From positions 1-64,000 of the forward strand of contig JAUYRN010000005.1 of assembly GCA_030696775.1 (NCBI GenBank): a stretch of DNA of 64,000 nucleotides. The letters run 5' to 3'. The notes under the pieces are model-generated. The model was not told where the DNA came from, did no database searches, and worked only from the letters and a program-made list of their open reading frames with translations. A program made the position numbers and the translations under genes. The stretch's first letter is position 1; every line of letters begins with the position of its first letter. This document shows positions 7,716 through 17,077 of the stretch, piece by piece. This DNA comes from Sulfuricurvum sp. GTDB lineage: Bacteria; Campylobacterota; Campylobacteria; Campylobacterales; Sulfurimonadaceae.

Positions 7716-9895
7716 TGATAAGTGTAGAACTAAATTCAATTTTTCAAAAGGCGATTGCATTAGCTCGTCATCAGCGTCATGAATATCTCACAATTGAGCA
7801 CGTGATGCTCTCTTTACTTAACTCAAATGAGGGCTCTGCGATTATTAAAGCATGTGGCGGAGAGATTGAAGTTATTCGTGAGGCGTTGGGACATTATTTA
7901 ATGCATTCCATGGAACCTCTTCCTGAAGAAGTAAATCAAGAACCTTTTGAAACCGTAGCCCTTGCTCGGATGATCGATGAGATGATGCGCCATGTCAAAA
8001 GTGCTCAAAAACAGCACGCGGATGTAGGTGACTTTATTGCGGCAGTGTATGAAGAGCACCATACGTACGCATGTCTACTGCTTGAAGAATATGGAATCAG
8101 CCGAGTTGATTTGCTTGAAGCGATTTCACATCAAGAGCTTGATGCACCGATGCAAAGCGAAGAAGCCCACGGTGCATTGGAAAAATATTCGATAAATTTG
8201 ATAGAACAGGCTAAAAAAGGGAAAATCGATCCGGTCATAGGTCGTGTCAACGAAATCGAACGTGCTATTCAGACACTTTGTCGTCGCCGTAAAAATAATC
8301 CGCTTCTTATCGGCGAACCAGGTGTGGGCAAAACGGCAATTGCGGAAGGGTTAGCACTTCGTATTGTCTCTGGTGATGTTCCCAAAATCCTTGAAAATGC
8401 AGAGCTTTTTGCATTGGATTTAGGGGCGATGCTTGCAGGAACGAAATATCGCGGTGATTTTGAAAAACGGCTCAAAGCAGTTATTGATGAAGTTCAGCGG
8501 CATCCTAATGCTATTTTATTTATAGATGAGATTCATACGATTGTAGGTGCTGGAGCGGTCGGGGGAGGAAGTATGGACGCCTCCAATCAACTCAAACCGG
8601 CACTTGCCTCTGGAAATCTCAAATGTATGGGGGCAACCACCCATGCAGAATATCGATCAGTTTTTGAAAAAGATCGAGCTTTAAGCCGACGGTTCGCTCG
8701 TATCGATGTAAATGAGCCATCGCAAGAGGAGAGTTTTTTAATACTCAAAGGGCTTCGAGAACGGTATGAAAAGCATCACGGCGTCAAATACACTGATAAA
8801 GCACTTCGAAGTGCAGTTGAACTCTCTAAAAAATTTATTACGGATCGGTTTTTACCTGATGTGGCAATTGATTTGATTGATGAAGCGGGAGCATCGTTTC
8901 ACCTGCATCGTCACAAGCGTACGACGGTTACTCCTAATGATATAGAGACAATTATTTCGAAAATGACGGGTGTTCCCGTCTCCAAAATAAGTGGTGATGA
9001 TCGAGAACGCCTTGCAGGTTTGGAAGAGGAGCTAAAAACTCTCGTTATTGGGCAAGATAAGGCTATAAGTGAGGTGGTGCGTTCTATTAAACGCTCATAT
9101 GCAGGTCTATCGCAACCAAACAAGCCAATAGCGTCCTTTTTATTTTCAGGACCTACTGGAGTTGGAAAAACAGAACTGGCCAAATCTCTAGCTCAATCGA
9201 TGGGAATTCATTTTGAACGGTTTGATATGTCAGAGTACATGGAAAAACATTCGGTCAGCCGTCTTATCGGTGCTCCTCCCGGATATGTTGGTTTTGAGCA
9301 GGGAGGACTTTTGAGTGAAGTGGTTCGTAAGCATCCCTATACGGTTCTTTTATTGGATGAGATTGAAAAAGCTCATCCTGACTTGGTTAATATTCTGCTT
9401 CAAGTGATGGACAATGCAAGCTTGACCGATAATAATGGATACAAAGCCAATTTCGCCAATGTAGTCTTGATTATGACGTCAAACATCGGCGCGACTGAAC
9501 GGACTGTGATGGGATTCAATGCAGATGCGTCGATTTCACGACATGAAGCATTAAAGTCATTTTTTACTCCTGAATTTCGTAATCGCCTTGATGCGGTTGT
9601 TGAGTTTGATACTTTGCCATCATCGGTTGTGGAAGGGATTGTGAATAAATTTATTCGTGAACTGAATACTCAGCTAAAGCCGAAAAAAGTCTCTATTGTA
9701 TTAAGTGAAAAAGCCAAAGACTATCTAGCTCGCATAGGGTATGATAAAGCAATGGGGGCGCGACCTCTCGCTAGAGTAATACAAGAAAAAATTAAAGATC
9801 CTCTGGTGGATGAAATCCTTTTTGGTAAGCTTACTCATGGTGGTAAAGTGACGATTGATTTTGATGATAACCTTATTTTTGATTATCAGGCGTAA
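7715..9895 (+). CDS. clpA: ATP-dependent Clp protease ATP-binding subunit ClpA
   Basis: Hexameric AAA+ unfoldase that feeds ClpP. It has an N-terminal Clp repeat domain (about 1-140), a first AAA module with Walker [13 protein letters not shown] near residue 200 and Walker [10 protein letters not shown], and a second module with [12 protein letters not shown] near 476 and [11 protein letters not shown]. There is no long coiled-coil middle domain, which separates ClpA from ClpB and ClpC. The 726-residue length is slightly short of E. coli ClpA. ATG 7715 is chosen over an in-frame TTG at 7712 because GGAGG at 7703-7707 is spaced 7 nt from it. ClpP itself is not in the window. Confidence 0.96.
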   Translation: MISVELNSIFQKAIALARHQRHEYLTIEHVMLSLLNSNEGSAIIKACGGEIEVIREALGHYLMHSMEPLPEEVNQEPFETVALARMIDEMMRHVKSAQKQHADVGDFIAAVYEEHHTYACLLLEEYGISRVDLLEAISHQELDAPMQSEEAHGALEKYSINLIEQAKKGKIDPVIGRVNEIERAIQTLCRRRKNNPLLIGEPGVGKTAIAEGLALRIVSGDVPKILENAELFALDLGAMLAGTKYRGDFEKRLKAVIDEVQRHPNAILFIDEIHTIVGAGAVGGGSMDASNQLKPALASGNLKCMGATTHAEYRSVFEKDRALSRRFARIDVNEPSQEESFLILKGLRERYEKHHGVKYTDKALRSAVELSKKFITDRFLPDVAIDLIDEAGASFHLHRHKRTTVTPNDIETIISKMTGVPVSKISGDDRERLAGLEEELKTLVIGQDKAISEVVRSIKRSYAGLSQPNKPIASFLFSGPTGVGKTELAKSLAQSMGIHFERFDMSEYMEKHSVSRLIGAPPGYVGFEQGGLLSEVVRKHPYTVLLLDEIEKAHPDLVNILLQVMDNASLTDNNGYKANFANVVLIMTSNIGATERTVMGFNADASISRHEALKSFFTPEFRNRLDAVVEFDTLPSSVVEGIVNKFIRELNTQLKPKKVSIVLSEKAKDYLARIGYDKAMGARPLARVIQEKIKDPLVDEILFGKLTHGGKVTIDFDDNLIFDYQA

Positions 9896-10561
9896 ATGAT
9901 TCCAAAACTTTCCTATCATCTCTCTTTCCCTAACCCTCTGGATGCTTCACCGGAGGGGATTGTGGCATATGGTGGTGATCTTTCTCCCTCGCGGTTGATG
10001 TTGGGTTACCGAAACGGAATCTTCCCGTGGTACAGTGCTGGTGACCCGATATTATGGTGGTCTCCCAATCCGCGTCTTATTTTAGAACTCACTGATTTTA
10101 AATTGCATCGTTCTTTACGTAAAAAAATATCCCAATTTGAGATTCGATTTGATACGGCTTTTTCACAAGTTATTCGTGAATGTTCAAAAATTCCTAGAGG
10201 ACAGCAGCAGGGGAGTTGGATTGTCCCTGAGATGATTGAAGCATATGAAGTCCTCTATGGATTGGGTCACGCTCATAGTGTTGAAGCCTATCAAAATGGT
10301 GTTTTAGTGGGTGGATTGTACGGTGTCAGTGTGGGAAAAGTATTTTGCGGAGAGTCGATGTTTGCGCACGTAACTGATGCCTCTAAAGTGGCTTTCTCTG
10401 TATTGATTGAAAAGTTAAAAGAGTGGGATTTTGAATTTATTGATTGTCAAGTGCCAACCTCTCATTTGAAAAGCCTAGGCGCTGTAGAAGTGTCCAGGGA
10501 ATATTTTTTGAAGCGTCTTTATGATGTGCGTGATTCTTTTACATCTCATCATTGGGAATAA
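9896..10561 (+). CDS. aat: Leucyl/phenylalanyl-tRNA--protein transferase
   Basis: Transfers Leu or Phe from aminoacyl-tRNA onto N-terminal Lys or Arg of proteins, creating N-end-rule degradation signals read by ClpS. Family motifs are GIFPWYSAGDPILWWSPNPR (about 38-57), the central IPRGQQQGSWIV and FCGESMFAHV, and the late DCQVPTSHLKSLGA. The 221-residue length is typical. The ATG follows the clpA stop with zero spacing, so translation is probably coupled and the substrate maker, adaptor and unfoldase are co-expressed. Confidence 0.95.
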   Translation: MIPKLSYHLSFPNPLDASPEGIVAYGGDLSPSRLMLGYRNGIFPWYSAGDPILWWSPNPRLILELTDFKLHRSLRKKISQFEIRFDTAFSQVIRECSKIPRGQQQGSWIVPEMIEAYEVLYGLGHAHSVEAYQNGVLVGGLYGVSVGKVFCGESMFAHVTDASKVAFSVLIEKLKEWDFEFIDCQVPTSHLKSLGAVEVSREYFLKRLYDVRDSFTSHHWE

Positions 10562-10586
10562 CCCCCTATTTTAAATATTTTTTTGG

Positions 10587-10592
10587 CATAAT
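10587..10592 (+). promoter_or_regulatory. -10-like element (CATAAT) before transaldolase
   Basis: CATAAT, preceded by a T-rich stretch, lies 31 bp before the tal ATG. The T-rich periodic upstream sequence is characteristic of Campylobacterota sigma-70 promoters. Assignment is by position and match only. Confidence 0.4.
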
Positions 10593-10623
10593 CGTTTTAC
10601 TTTAACGCTTGGAGCTAAGATCT

Positions 10624-11607
10624 ATGTATATTCCTACCTCTCATTTTTCACTATGGGCTGATTTTATTGAGCGAACTTTTTTGGATGAAGGGTTTCGAGA
10701 GCTAATTTCGCAAGGAATTATTAATGGAGCGACTTCAAATCCTGCTATTTTTAAAAATGCTATTCTTACTTCTGATGCATACAAAGAACAACTTGCTACC
10801 CTCTCTTCTTTATCTCCAAAAGAAAAATACGAGAGCCTTGCTATTTTCGATATTCAAAAAGCAGCAGATATTTTGCGACCATTATATGACGCAGGTGATG
10901 ATGGGTATGTAAGTATTGAAGTTGATCCGTTTTTATGTGATGACACGGAAGGGACAATCGCAGAAGGGGTGAGATTATATGAACGTATCGGGCGCCCAAA
11001 TGTGATGATTAAAGTTCCGGCAACAGATGCCGGTTATGGCGCTATGAGAGTCTTGGCTTCTCGCAATATCCCGGTGAATGCAACGTTGATTTTTTCAGAA
11101 AACCAAGCACTGCACTGTGCAAATGCATTTGCCTCTGCGGCCCAAGAAGCAGTATCAGTTGTGGATACGGTTATTAGTGTATTTGTGAGTCGAATTGATC
11201 GTGCTATCGATGAAAAATTAGTAGTTTCAGGTATTGAACCAGGCCTTATGGGGATTATGAATGCTGCAGGAATTTATAATAAAGTCGAGGCATTGAAAGT
11301 ACCAAAATGCCGCGTTCTTTTTGCAAGTACTGGAGTCAAGGGAGATGATTTAAGAGCATCTTATTATATTGATGAATTACTTGCTTGCAACAGTATAAAT
11401 ACGGCACCTATTGCAACGATTGAAGCGTATGTCGCACGAGGAGATAAGATTATTAAACTCCCAATTGCAAATGTGAAGATAGAAGCGCATAAGCAAAAGG
11501 TACGAGATGCTGGTGTGGATATGGAGGGAGTGATAGAGGCGCAGATACGAGAAGGATTGGATGCTTTCAAAACTGCCTTTAGTGAAATTTTAAGTGCATT
11601 GGAGTAA
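10624..11607 (+). CDS. tal: Transaldolase
   Basis: Pentose-phosphate enzyme that moves a dihydroxyacetone unit between sugar phosphates. The signature GATSNPAIFKNAI and the Schiff-base lysine in NVMIKVPATDAG (K130) are present, as is the later SRIDRAIDEKL. The 327-residue form starts at the ATG at 10624, with GGAG (10611-10614) as ribosome site; an in-frame TTG at 10609 would add five residues but overlaps that site. It belongs to the longer, bacterial transaldolase class. It is followed 3 nt later by pilT. Confidence 0.92.
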   Translation: MYIPTSHFSLWADFIERTFLDEGFRELISQGIINGATSNPAIFKNAILTSDAYKEQLATLSSLSPKEKYESLAIFDIQKAADILRPLYDAGDDGYVSIEVDPFLCDDTEGTIAEGVRLYERIGRPNVMIKVPATDAGYGAMRVLASRNIPVNATLIFSENQALHCANAFASAAQEAVSVVDTVISVFVSRIDRAIDEKLVVSGIEPGLMGIMNAAGIYNKVEALKVPKCRVLFASTGVKGDDLRASYYIDELLACNSINTAPIATIEAYVARGDKIIKLPIANVKIEAHKQKVRDAGVDMEGVIEAQIREGLDAFKTAFSEILSALE

Positions 11608-11610
11608 AAG

Positions 11611-12807
11611 ATGATAAATGAAGGACAGAATAGCGTTAATTTGGACGATCTGAACTTTGAAGTTCTGAAAAAAATACGTGGCTATTTACGTCGTATGGTC
11701 GATGCAGGTGGAAGTGATTTGCATATTAAAGCAAATGCTGTCGTCCGTGCACGGGTAAATGGAGAAATCATTCCTTTGTCGGGAGAAATATTTTCCAAAG
11801 ATGATGCTCTAATTTTTGCGAAAGAGTTATTACGAACCCGTTTTCATGAATTAGTTGAAAAAAAAGAGCTGGATCTTGTTTATCCGTTTGATGAAAACAC
11901 TCGCTTTCGTATTAATATTTTTTTCCAAATGGAAGGGATTTCAGCAGTCTTTCGTTTGATACCTATAAAAATATTAACCATCGATGAGCTAAATCTTCCT
12001 GATATCGTTCACAGTTTTGCTCAAATGGAGCGGGGATTAGTGTTGGTTACGGGAGTTACAGGAAGCGGTAAATCGACGACACTTGCAGCGCTTATTAATG
12101 AGATTAACTGGACTAAGCGTAAGCACATTATTACGATTGAGGACCCTATCGAGTTTGTTCATAAAGACCGAAAGTGTATTGTCAATCAACGTAGTGTCGG
12201 ACAAGACACTCTCAGCTTTGGTGGGGCACTACGTGCAGCTTTGCGTGAAGATCCTGATATTATCCTCGTTGGGGAGATGCGCGATATGGAGACCATTGAA
12301 ATCGCGCTTCATGCTGCGGATACAGGGCATTTGGTTTTTTCAACACTTCATACTTTGGATGCTAAAGAAACAATTAATCGTATCGTTTCGGTATTTCCAT
12401 CTATGGAGCAAAATCGTGTTCGTATGACACTTTCTTCTGTGCTAAAAGGTGTTATTTCTCAACGCCTTATCCCAACAGTGGATGGTAAGAGGATTGCAGC
12501 ATTAGAAGTATTAGTACGAACCGCACGTATTGAACAGCTAATTGCAGAAAATCGAGATATTGAAATTCCTGATACGATTGCTGAAGGAAAAGAACTTTAT
12601 CGATCTCAAACCTTTGATCAGGGAATTCTAGATTTGTATTTATCCGGGACAATCTCGCGGGAAGATGCTCTCGCATACGCTACTTCAGCATCGGATTTGA
12701 AACTTCGTATGGAAGGGATGGCCGGAACGATTGATAAAAATCAAATCGGAAAAGAAGATATGCCAAAAGAATTCAGAGAAGAAGAGTTTATTGGGTTAAA
12801 AGGATAA
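11611..12807 (+). CDS. pilT: PilT-like type IV pilus / type II secretion retraction ATPase
   Basis: Hexameric secretion ATPase of the PilT/PilB superfamily. It has a PAS-like N-terminal region (GGSDLHIKANAVVRARVNGE), Walker A GVTGSGKSTT, an aspartate box with IITIEDPIEFVH, Walker B DIILVGEMRD and a His box STLHTLDAKETINRI. The single N-terminal domain and lack of a tetracysteine zinc motif argue for PilT or PilU rather than PilB. The 398 residues are somewhat longer than classical PilT, due to a C-terminal extension ending EEFIGLKG. No other pilus genes are in the window. Confidence 0.82.
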   Translation: MINEGQNSVNLDDLNFEVLKKIRGYLRRMVDAGGSDLHIKANAVVRARVNGEIIPLSGEIFSKDDALIFAKELLRTRFHELVEKKELDLVYPFDENTRFRINIFFQMEGISAVFRLIPIKILTIDELNLPDIVHSFAQMERGLVLVTGVTGSGKSTTLAALINEINWTKRKHIITIEDPIEFVHKDRKCIVNQRSVGQDTLSFGGALRAALREDPDIILVGEMRDMETIEIALHAADTGHLVFSTLHTLDAKETINRIVSVFPSMEQNRVRMTLSSVLKGVISQRLIPTVDGKRIAALEVLVRTARIEQLIAENRDIEIPDTIAEGKELYRSQTFDQGILDLYLSGTISREDALAYATSASDLKLRMEGMAGTIDKNQIGKEDMPKEFREEEFIGLKG

Positions 12808-12848
12808 GAGAACAAATACAGTTTATAGTATTTTAAACAATTTTTAAG

Positions 12849-12854
12849 TATAAT
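12849..12854 (+). promoter_or_regulatory. -10 element (TATAAT) for rplY
   Basis: A consensus TATAAT after an AT-rich stretch lies 31 bp ahead of the rplY ATG, in the 77-bp gap after pilT. It would place the start site near 12861, leaving a short leader with the AAAGGA ribosome site. Confidence 0.55.
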
Positions 12855-12884
12855 TCGCCTCACTTTATTTCCAAAGGACACATT

Positions 12885-13421
12885 ATGCTAGAAGGCATTC
12901 TTAGAGAGAGTATTGGCAAGCCTGCAACAAAAGCGCTTCGCCGTGATGGTTATCTTATTGCAAACATATACGGTAAAGGGCTTGAAAATATCAATGCTGC
13001 GTTCAAAATGAACGATTTTATCCGTACTGTTCGTAATAAAGAGAGTATTGCATTTCCTGTTAGCATTGCTGGTAACGAGATGAACCTTGTTGTTCAGGGT
13101 TATGAGTCTCATCCAGTTTCTGGAAATTTGTTACATGTTGATTTGATGGTAGCTCAAGTAGGTCTTGTAACTCATTATAATATTCCTGTAAAGCCAGTTG
13201 GTACTCCAATCGGTATGAAAAACAAAGGGATGTTGTTTGTTGCTAAAAAACGTCTTCGCGTTAAAGCGGCAATCGAAAACTTGCCAAACGCAATCGAAAT
13301 TAATGTAGCACCACTTGATTTGGGTGATTCTGTATTGGTTCGTGACGTTGCAAGTATTGCAAATGTTACCTTTACTGATTCGGATCGCGTCTCAGTTCTA
13401 AGTATCATTAAAGCAAAATAA
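12885..13421 (+). CDS. rplY: 50S ribosomal protein L25/general stress protein Ctc
   Basis: Binds 5S rRNA in the large subunit. At 178 residues it is the two-domain TL5/Ctc type, longer than E. coli L25 (about 94). The N-terminal domain carries SIGKPATKALRRDGYLIANIYGKG and the C-terminal beta domain carries HYNIPVKPVGTPIGMKNKG, with a late ITFTDSD-like strand. AAAGGA precedes the ATG. The pth gene follows 2 nt later, an order common in many bacteria. Confidence 0.95.
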   Translation: MLEGILRESIGKPATKALRRDGYLIANIYGKGLENINAAFKMNDFIRTVRNKESIAFPVSIAGNEMNLVVQGYESHPVSGNLLHVDLMVAQVGLVTHYNIPVKPVGTPIGMKNKGMLFVAKKRLRVKAAIENLPNAIEINVAPLDLGDSVLVRDVASIANVTFTDSDRVSVLSIIKAK

Positions 13422-13423
13422 GT

Positions 13424-13978
13424 ATGTTAATCGTCGGTCTAGGCAATCCTGGATCGGCGTATACTTTCACGCGCCATAATATTGGTTTTAGGGTCATTGA
13501 CGAGTTATGTCGTCGTCATACTGTTCATGATGTTTCAAAGAGTTCCTTTTATGGGGAATTGTTTAAAATGGGTGGACATTTTCTTCTTAAACCTACAACC
13601 TATATGAATCTTTCCGGTAAATCAATTCTTGCAGTTAAAAACTTTTATAAGATCGATGATGTCATTGTCGTTCATGATGATTTAGATCTCCCTTTTGGTT
13701 CACTTCGTTTTAAAACAGGTGGAGGACATGGAGGACATAATGGTCTTAAGTCAGCCGATAGTGCGATTGGTTCTGATTACATTCGTGTACGCATGGGAAT
13801 TGGCAAGCCTGAGCATAAGTCTCAAGTGGCTGATTATGTTTTACACCCTTTTTCTGATCTTGAAGAAGCTCATCTAAAAGAATGGATTAGTAAGGCAGCC
13901 GATGCAGTAGAATTACTGCTTGTCTTAGAGTGCGATGAGGTTTCATCAAAGTGTTCTATCAAAGGTTTAACGCTATAA
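13424..13978 (+). CDS. pth: Peptidyl-tRNA hydrolase
   Basis: Recycles peptidyl-tRNA that drops off the ribosome. Catalytic residues are all visible: GLGNPG (5-10), the catalytic His in FTRHNIGF (H18), the TYMNLSGK motif, and the aspartate of VHDDLDLPFG. GGHGGHNGLKS follows, as expected. The length is 184 residues. It is coupled closely to rplY upstream and precedes the permease gene by 29 nt. Confidence 0.96.
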   Translation: MLIVGLGNPGSAYTFTRHNIGFRVIDELCRRHTVHDVSKSSFYGELFKMGGHFLLKPTTYMNLSGKSILAVKNFYKIDDVIVVHDDLDLPFGSLRFKTGGGHGGHNGLKSADSAIGSDYIRVRMGIGKPEHKSQVADYVLHPFSDLEEAHLKEWISKAADAVELLLVLECDEVSSKCSIKGLTL

Positions 13979-14007
13979 TAAAAACCATTTAGTTAGTAGG
14001 TTTTTAT

Positions 14008-15105
14008 ATGCTTTTTTTTAAAACGGTATCGTTTTTATATCTTCGTTATTGTCTGATTATTGTTATTGCATTGACGGGATTTATGCTCGGATTTGATATG
14101 CTCAATAACGGTGAAAGTCTTCCTGCTTCTGCAAATTTGATGATCATTTATGGTGTCTATAAATGGCTTTATGCTTTGGATATGATGGTCCCTATTTCTT
14201 TAGTGTTTGCCTTTATTGCTACGATTATTGAATTGATACGTTCTAATGCTTTGACCTCCTTTTATGCCCTTGGGTATTCTCGGATAAAAGTGCTATCACC
14301 TATTCTTGTTGTTGTTGTTACTCTTCTATCTGCCTATATTGCAGCACATACGACTTCTTTCGCCAGAGCAAATGAATATGCTGATAATTTGCGTACATCA
14401 TCACAGTTTTTGACCCCAACCAATAATTTATTTTTTACTCATGAAGGGAATTATATTTTCTTTGGAACACTTAATCCCCTGAGCCAAGAGGCGCATACAA
14501 TACGAGTATTTAGTTTTGAAAAAGGTAAGTTTAAAGAAGTATTAAGTGCGCAAGACGCCTATTATAAAGATCATTATTGGAATATCAAAAGTGCTCACAT
14601 TGTTCGTCCTCCTGCAACATTGAATTTAAAGGGAGCCGGTATCACGATACGAGATGAGGAAAATATTCGAGTGCTGCACGATTTTAGACCTAAAATCTTG
14701 GATCAAATTTATGAAGGAAAAGTAAACTATACGATTACAGATGCATTGGATGCAATGACATTGTTAAAGTCCCAAAATATTGATCTTTCAAAAGTGAAAA
14801 GTTCTTTGTACCGTAATTTTTTGACACCTTGGTTTGCATTAATGATGATTATTCTTATTTTTACCTATGCTCCTATGGGATCACGGTTTAGTAATCTTTC
14901 TTTATACAGTTTCGCTTCCATATTGGTGACGTTAATCGTATGGGGACTACTCTTTATGAGTGGAGAGCTCGCAAATAACAAAACTCTTTCTCCAGAAATA
15001 GGTATTATAGCTCCGATTGGCATACTTGCTTTCCTTAGTGCACTTCATCTAAGCTCGTTTTGGATAAAATCGCGAATAAATTCAGTAAAAAAAGGGGTAG
15101 CGTGA
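14008..15105 (+). CDS. LptF/LptG family (YjgP/YjgQ) permease
   Basis: Inner-membrane permease of the lipopolysaccharide export ABC system that drives LPS to the outer membrane. Hydrophobic segments lie near 10-30, 50-75, 95-115 and then 275-300, 303-325 and 330-352. A large periplasmic jellyroll-like domain lies between the two groups, which is the LptF/LptG layout. The 365-residue length fits. Which of F or G it is cannot be told here, since its partner and LptB are not adjacent. Its stop overlaps the lysA GTG by 4 nt. Confidence 0.85.
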   Translation: MLFFKTVSFLYLRYCLIIVIALTGFMLGFDMLNNGESLPASANLMIIYGVYKWLYALDMMVPISLVFAFIATIIELIRSNALTSFYALGYSRIKVLSPILVVVVTLLSAYIAAHTTSFARANEYADNLRTSSQFLTPTNNLFFTHEGNYIFFGTLNPLSQEAHTIRVFSFEKGKFKEVLSAQDAYYKDHYWNIKSAHIVRPPATLNLKGAGITIRDEENIRVLHDFRPKILDQIYEGKVNYTITDALDAMTLLKSQNIDLSKVKSSLYRNFLTPWFALMMIILIFTYAPMGSRFSNLSLYSFASILVTLIVWGLLFMSGELANNKTLSPEIGIIAPIGILAFLSALHLSSFWIKSRINSVKKGVA

Positions 15106-16304
15106 TCCCATTTCAATCTTTGGTAGAAACCTACGAGACACCGTTGTATGTTTATGATTTTGATGCAATGAAAGAGCAGTTTGAGACTCTTAAAGAAGCA
15201 TTTCGTGGGAGAAAATCTATTCTTGCCTACGCAGTTAAAGCCAATTCCAACTTGAGCGTCATCAAGCATTTTGCCTCTTTGGGTGCAGGGGCTGATTGTG
15301 TCTCTATTGGAGAAGTACGACGTGCATTAATGGCAGGCATTCCTGCGTATAAAGTTATTTTTAGCGGAGTGGGTAAGCGTGATGACGAGATTCGTGAAGC
15401 GATTAGTAGCGATATTCTTTATATCAATGTAGAAAGTGAAGCGGAATTGGGTCGAGTAGAAATGATTGCGAAAGAGCTGAATGCAAAAGCACGTATCAGT
15501 ATCCGTGTTAATCCAAATATTGACCCCCAAACGCATCCCTACATCTCCACAGGATTGCATGATAACAAGTTTGGAGTTGAGATTGATGCAGCGAAACGGA
15601 TGTATATTCGATCTAAAAATTCGGATTCATTAGATGCTGTCGGTATTCATTTTCATATCGGAAGCCAACTGACTCAGCTTGAACCTATTTATGAAGCTGC
15701 TGTCATTGTGGCTGATTTGATGCGCTCATTGAGTGCGATTGATATTGATCTTAAGTTTTTTGATATTGGCGGTGGGTTAGGGGTTCGTTACGATGATGAA
15801 ATCACGATAACTCCCTATGACTATGCACAGGCAATTTTAGGGGCAATTAAAGGTCTTGATGTCACGATTATTTGTGAACCGGGACGTTTTTTGACCGCGA
15901 ATGCCGGTTATTTCTTGACTAAAGTTTTGTATGAAAAGAAAAATGGTCAAAAACGATTTGTGGTTGTTGACGGGGCGATGAATGATCTTATTCGACCCAG
16001 TCTTTACAATGCGTATCATCGGATCGAAGCATTGGATAAAAGTGGTGAAGCATCTTTGGCGGATGTTGTCGGTCCTGTATGTGAAAGCGGTGACTTTTTG
16101 GCGAAGGAATATCCTTTGCCTATGTTAGAACATAATGATGTGTTGGTTGTACACAGTGCCGGAGCGTATGGTTTTGGAATGGGAAGTAATTATAATACTC
16201 GAGGACGCTCGGCTGAAGTAGCCTATCAAGATGGTCAGGCTCGTCTTATTCGAGCGCGTGAGAGTTTCGATGATCTTATTGCATTAGAGCGCGAGTACCT
16301 TTAA
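15102..16304 (+). CDS. lysA: Diaminopimelate decarboxylase
   Basis: Last step of lysine synthesis: PLP-dependent decarboxylation of meso-diaminopimelate. The PLP lysine is in LAYAVKANSN (K47). GIHFHIGSQ, FDIGGGLGVRY, EPGRFLTANAGY and the catalytic cysteine in GPVCESGDFL are all present. The GTG at 15102 is chosen because it has AGGGG five bases upstream, gives the family length (400 residues) and overlaps the previous stop as GTGA. An in-frame TTG at 15060 would add 14 residues that look unlike the family. The HAD gene overlaps its stop by 1 nt. Confidence 0.95.
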   Translation: MIPFQSLVETYETPLYVYDFDAMKEQFETLKEAFRGRKSILAYAVKANSNLSVIKHFASLGAGADCVSIGEVRRALMAGIPAYKVIFSGVGKRDDEIREAISSDILYINVESEAELGRVEMIAKELNAKARISIRVNPNIDPQTHPYISTGLHDNKFGVEIDAAKRMYIRSKNSDSLDAVGIHFHIGSQLTQLEPIYEAAVIVADLMRSLSAIDIDLKFFDIGGGLGVRYDDEITITPYDYAQAILGAIKGLDVTIICEPGRFLTANAGYFLTKVLYEKKNGQKRFVVVDGAMNDLIRPSLYNAYHRIEALDKSGEASLADVVGPVCESGDFLAKEYPLPMLEHNDVLVVHSAGAYGFGMGSNYNTRGRSAEVAYQDGQARLIRARESFDDLIALEREYL

Positions 16305-17077
16305 TGTTTTTTATTGATGTGCAAGGGACATTGATCGATGATAATACTAAAAAACCCATTCGTGGTGCGGTTGCATTTATTGATCATTTGAATCTTTCTC
16401 ATATACCTTATATGGTTGTTACGAACAGTACAAAATATGTAAGTTCTGAGTTTTTGGCATATCTTAATTCGATAGGTTTGAATATTCCATCCAGCCATTA
16501 TTTAGATCCATTGATGGTTTTGGAGTCTCAGCTGTTAAAAGAAAAAAAAATAGCAGCGTATGGCTCGGCTGAATTTTTAAATGTTTTAACTTCTATGGGG
16601 TATGAACTGGATTATGTTTCACCTGCTGCAGTTCTTCTCTCTATCAAAGAAAATTTTAATCATGACGAATATGCTCAGATAATTGAGTTTCTTTTGAGTG
16701 GTTGTGAGCTGATTGGAATGCATGAAACATCACTTTATGTAAAAAATCATAAACGCTATCCTGGAGTTGGTGCACTGTTGAAAATGCTGGAGTTTGCAAC
16801 ATCGACATCTTATCGCGTAGTTGGGAAGCCAAGCCGTCCTTTTTTTGATACTGCATTGAAGGCTCTTAGGGAACAAAGTAGCAGTGCCAATTTTACTGAT
16901 GTGACCATGATTAGTGATGATGTAACAGGAGATTTAATGGGTGCAAAAGCTTTGGGCATGAAGTGCTTTTTTGTTTTAAGTGGAAAATATCGTACACGTG
17001 AAGAAATTCTTCCACAGATTAATCTGCAACCTGACGGAGTTTATGCGGATATGCAATCAGTATTGGAGGGTAAATGA
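16304..17077 (+). CDS. HAD superfamily (subclass IIA) hydrolase-like protein with altered motif I
   Basis: HAD-fold protein related to NagD and glycerol-3-phosphate phosphatase. Motif I is IDVQGTLID: the nucleophile Asp is present but the second aspartate, normally the general acid/base, is Gln. Motif II is VVTNSTK, motif III lies in VGKPSRPFFD, and motif IV is MISDDVTGDLMGA. The C2 cap region lies between II and III. At 257 residues it is normal for HAD-IIA. It sits between lysA and pheA with 1- and 4-nt overlaps, so it is co-expressed with amino-acid genes. Its substrate is unknown and activity may be reduced or changed. Confidence 0.8.
   Translation: MFFIDVQGTLIDDNTKKPIRGAVAFIDHLNLSHIPYMVVTNSTKYVSSEFLAYLNSIGLNIPSSHYLDPLMVLESQLLKEKKIAAYGSAEFLNVLTSMGYELDYVSPAAVLLSIKENFNHDEYAQIIEFLLSGCELIGMHETSLYVKNHKRYPGVGALLKMLEFATSTSYRVVGKPSRPFFDTALKALREQSSSANFTDVTMISDDVTGDLMGAKALGMKCFFVLSGKYRTREEILPQINLQPDGVYADMQSVLEGK

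Noticed and set aside
15060..15101. Longer lysA starting with TTG inside the permease gene
   Set aside because: GTG at 15102 has a proper ribosome site, a 4-nt overlap with the upstream gene and family length. The extra residues are lysine-rich and look unrelated.
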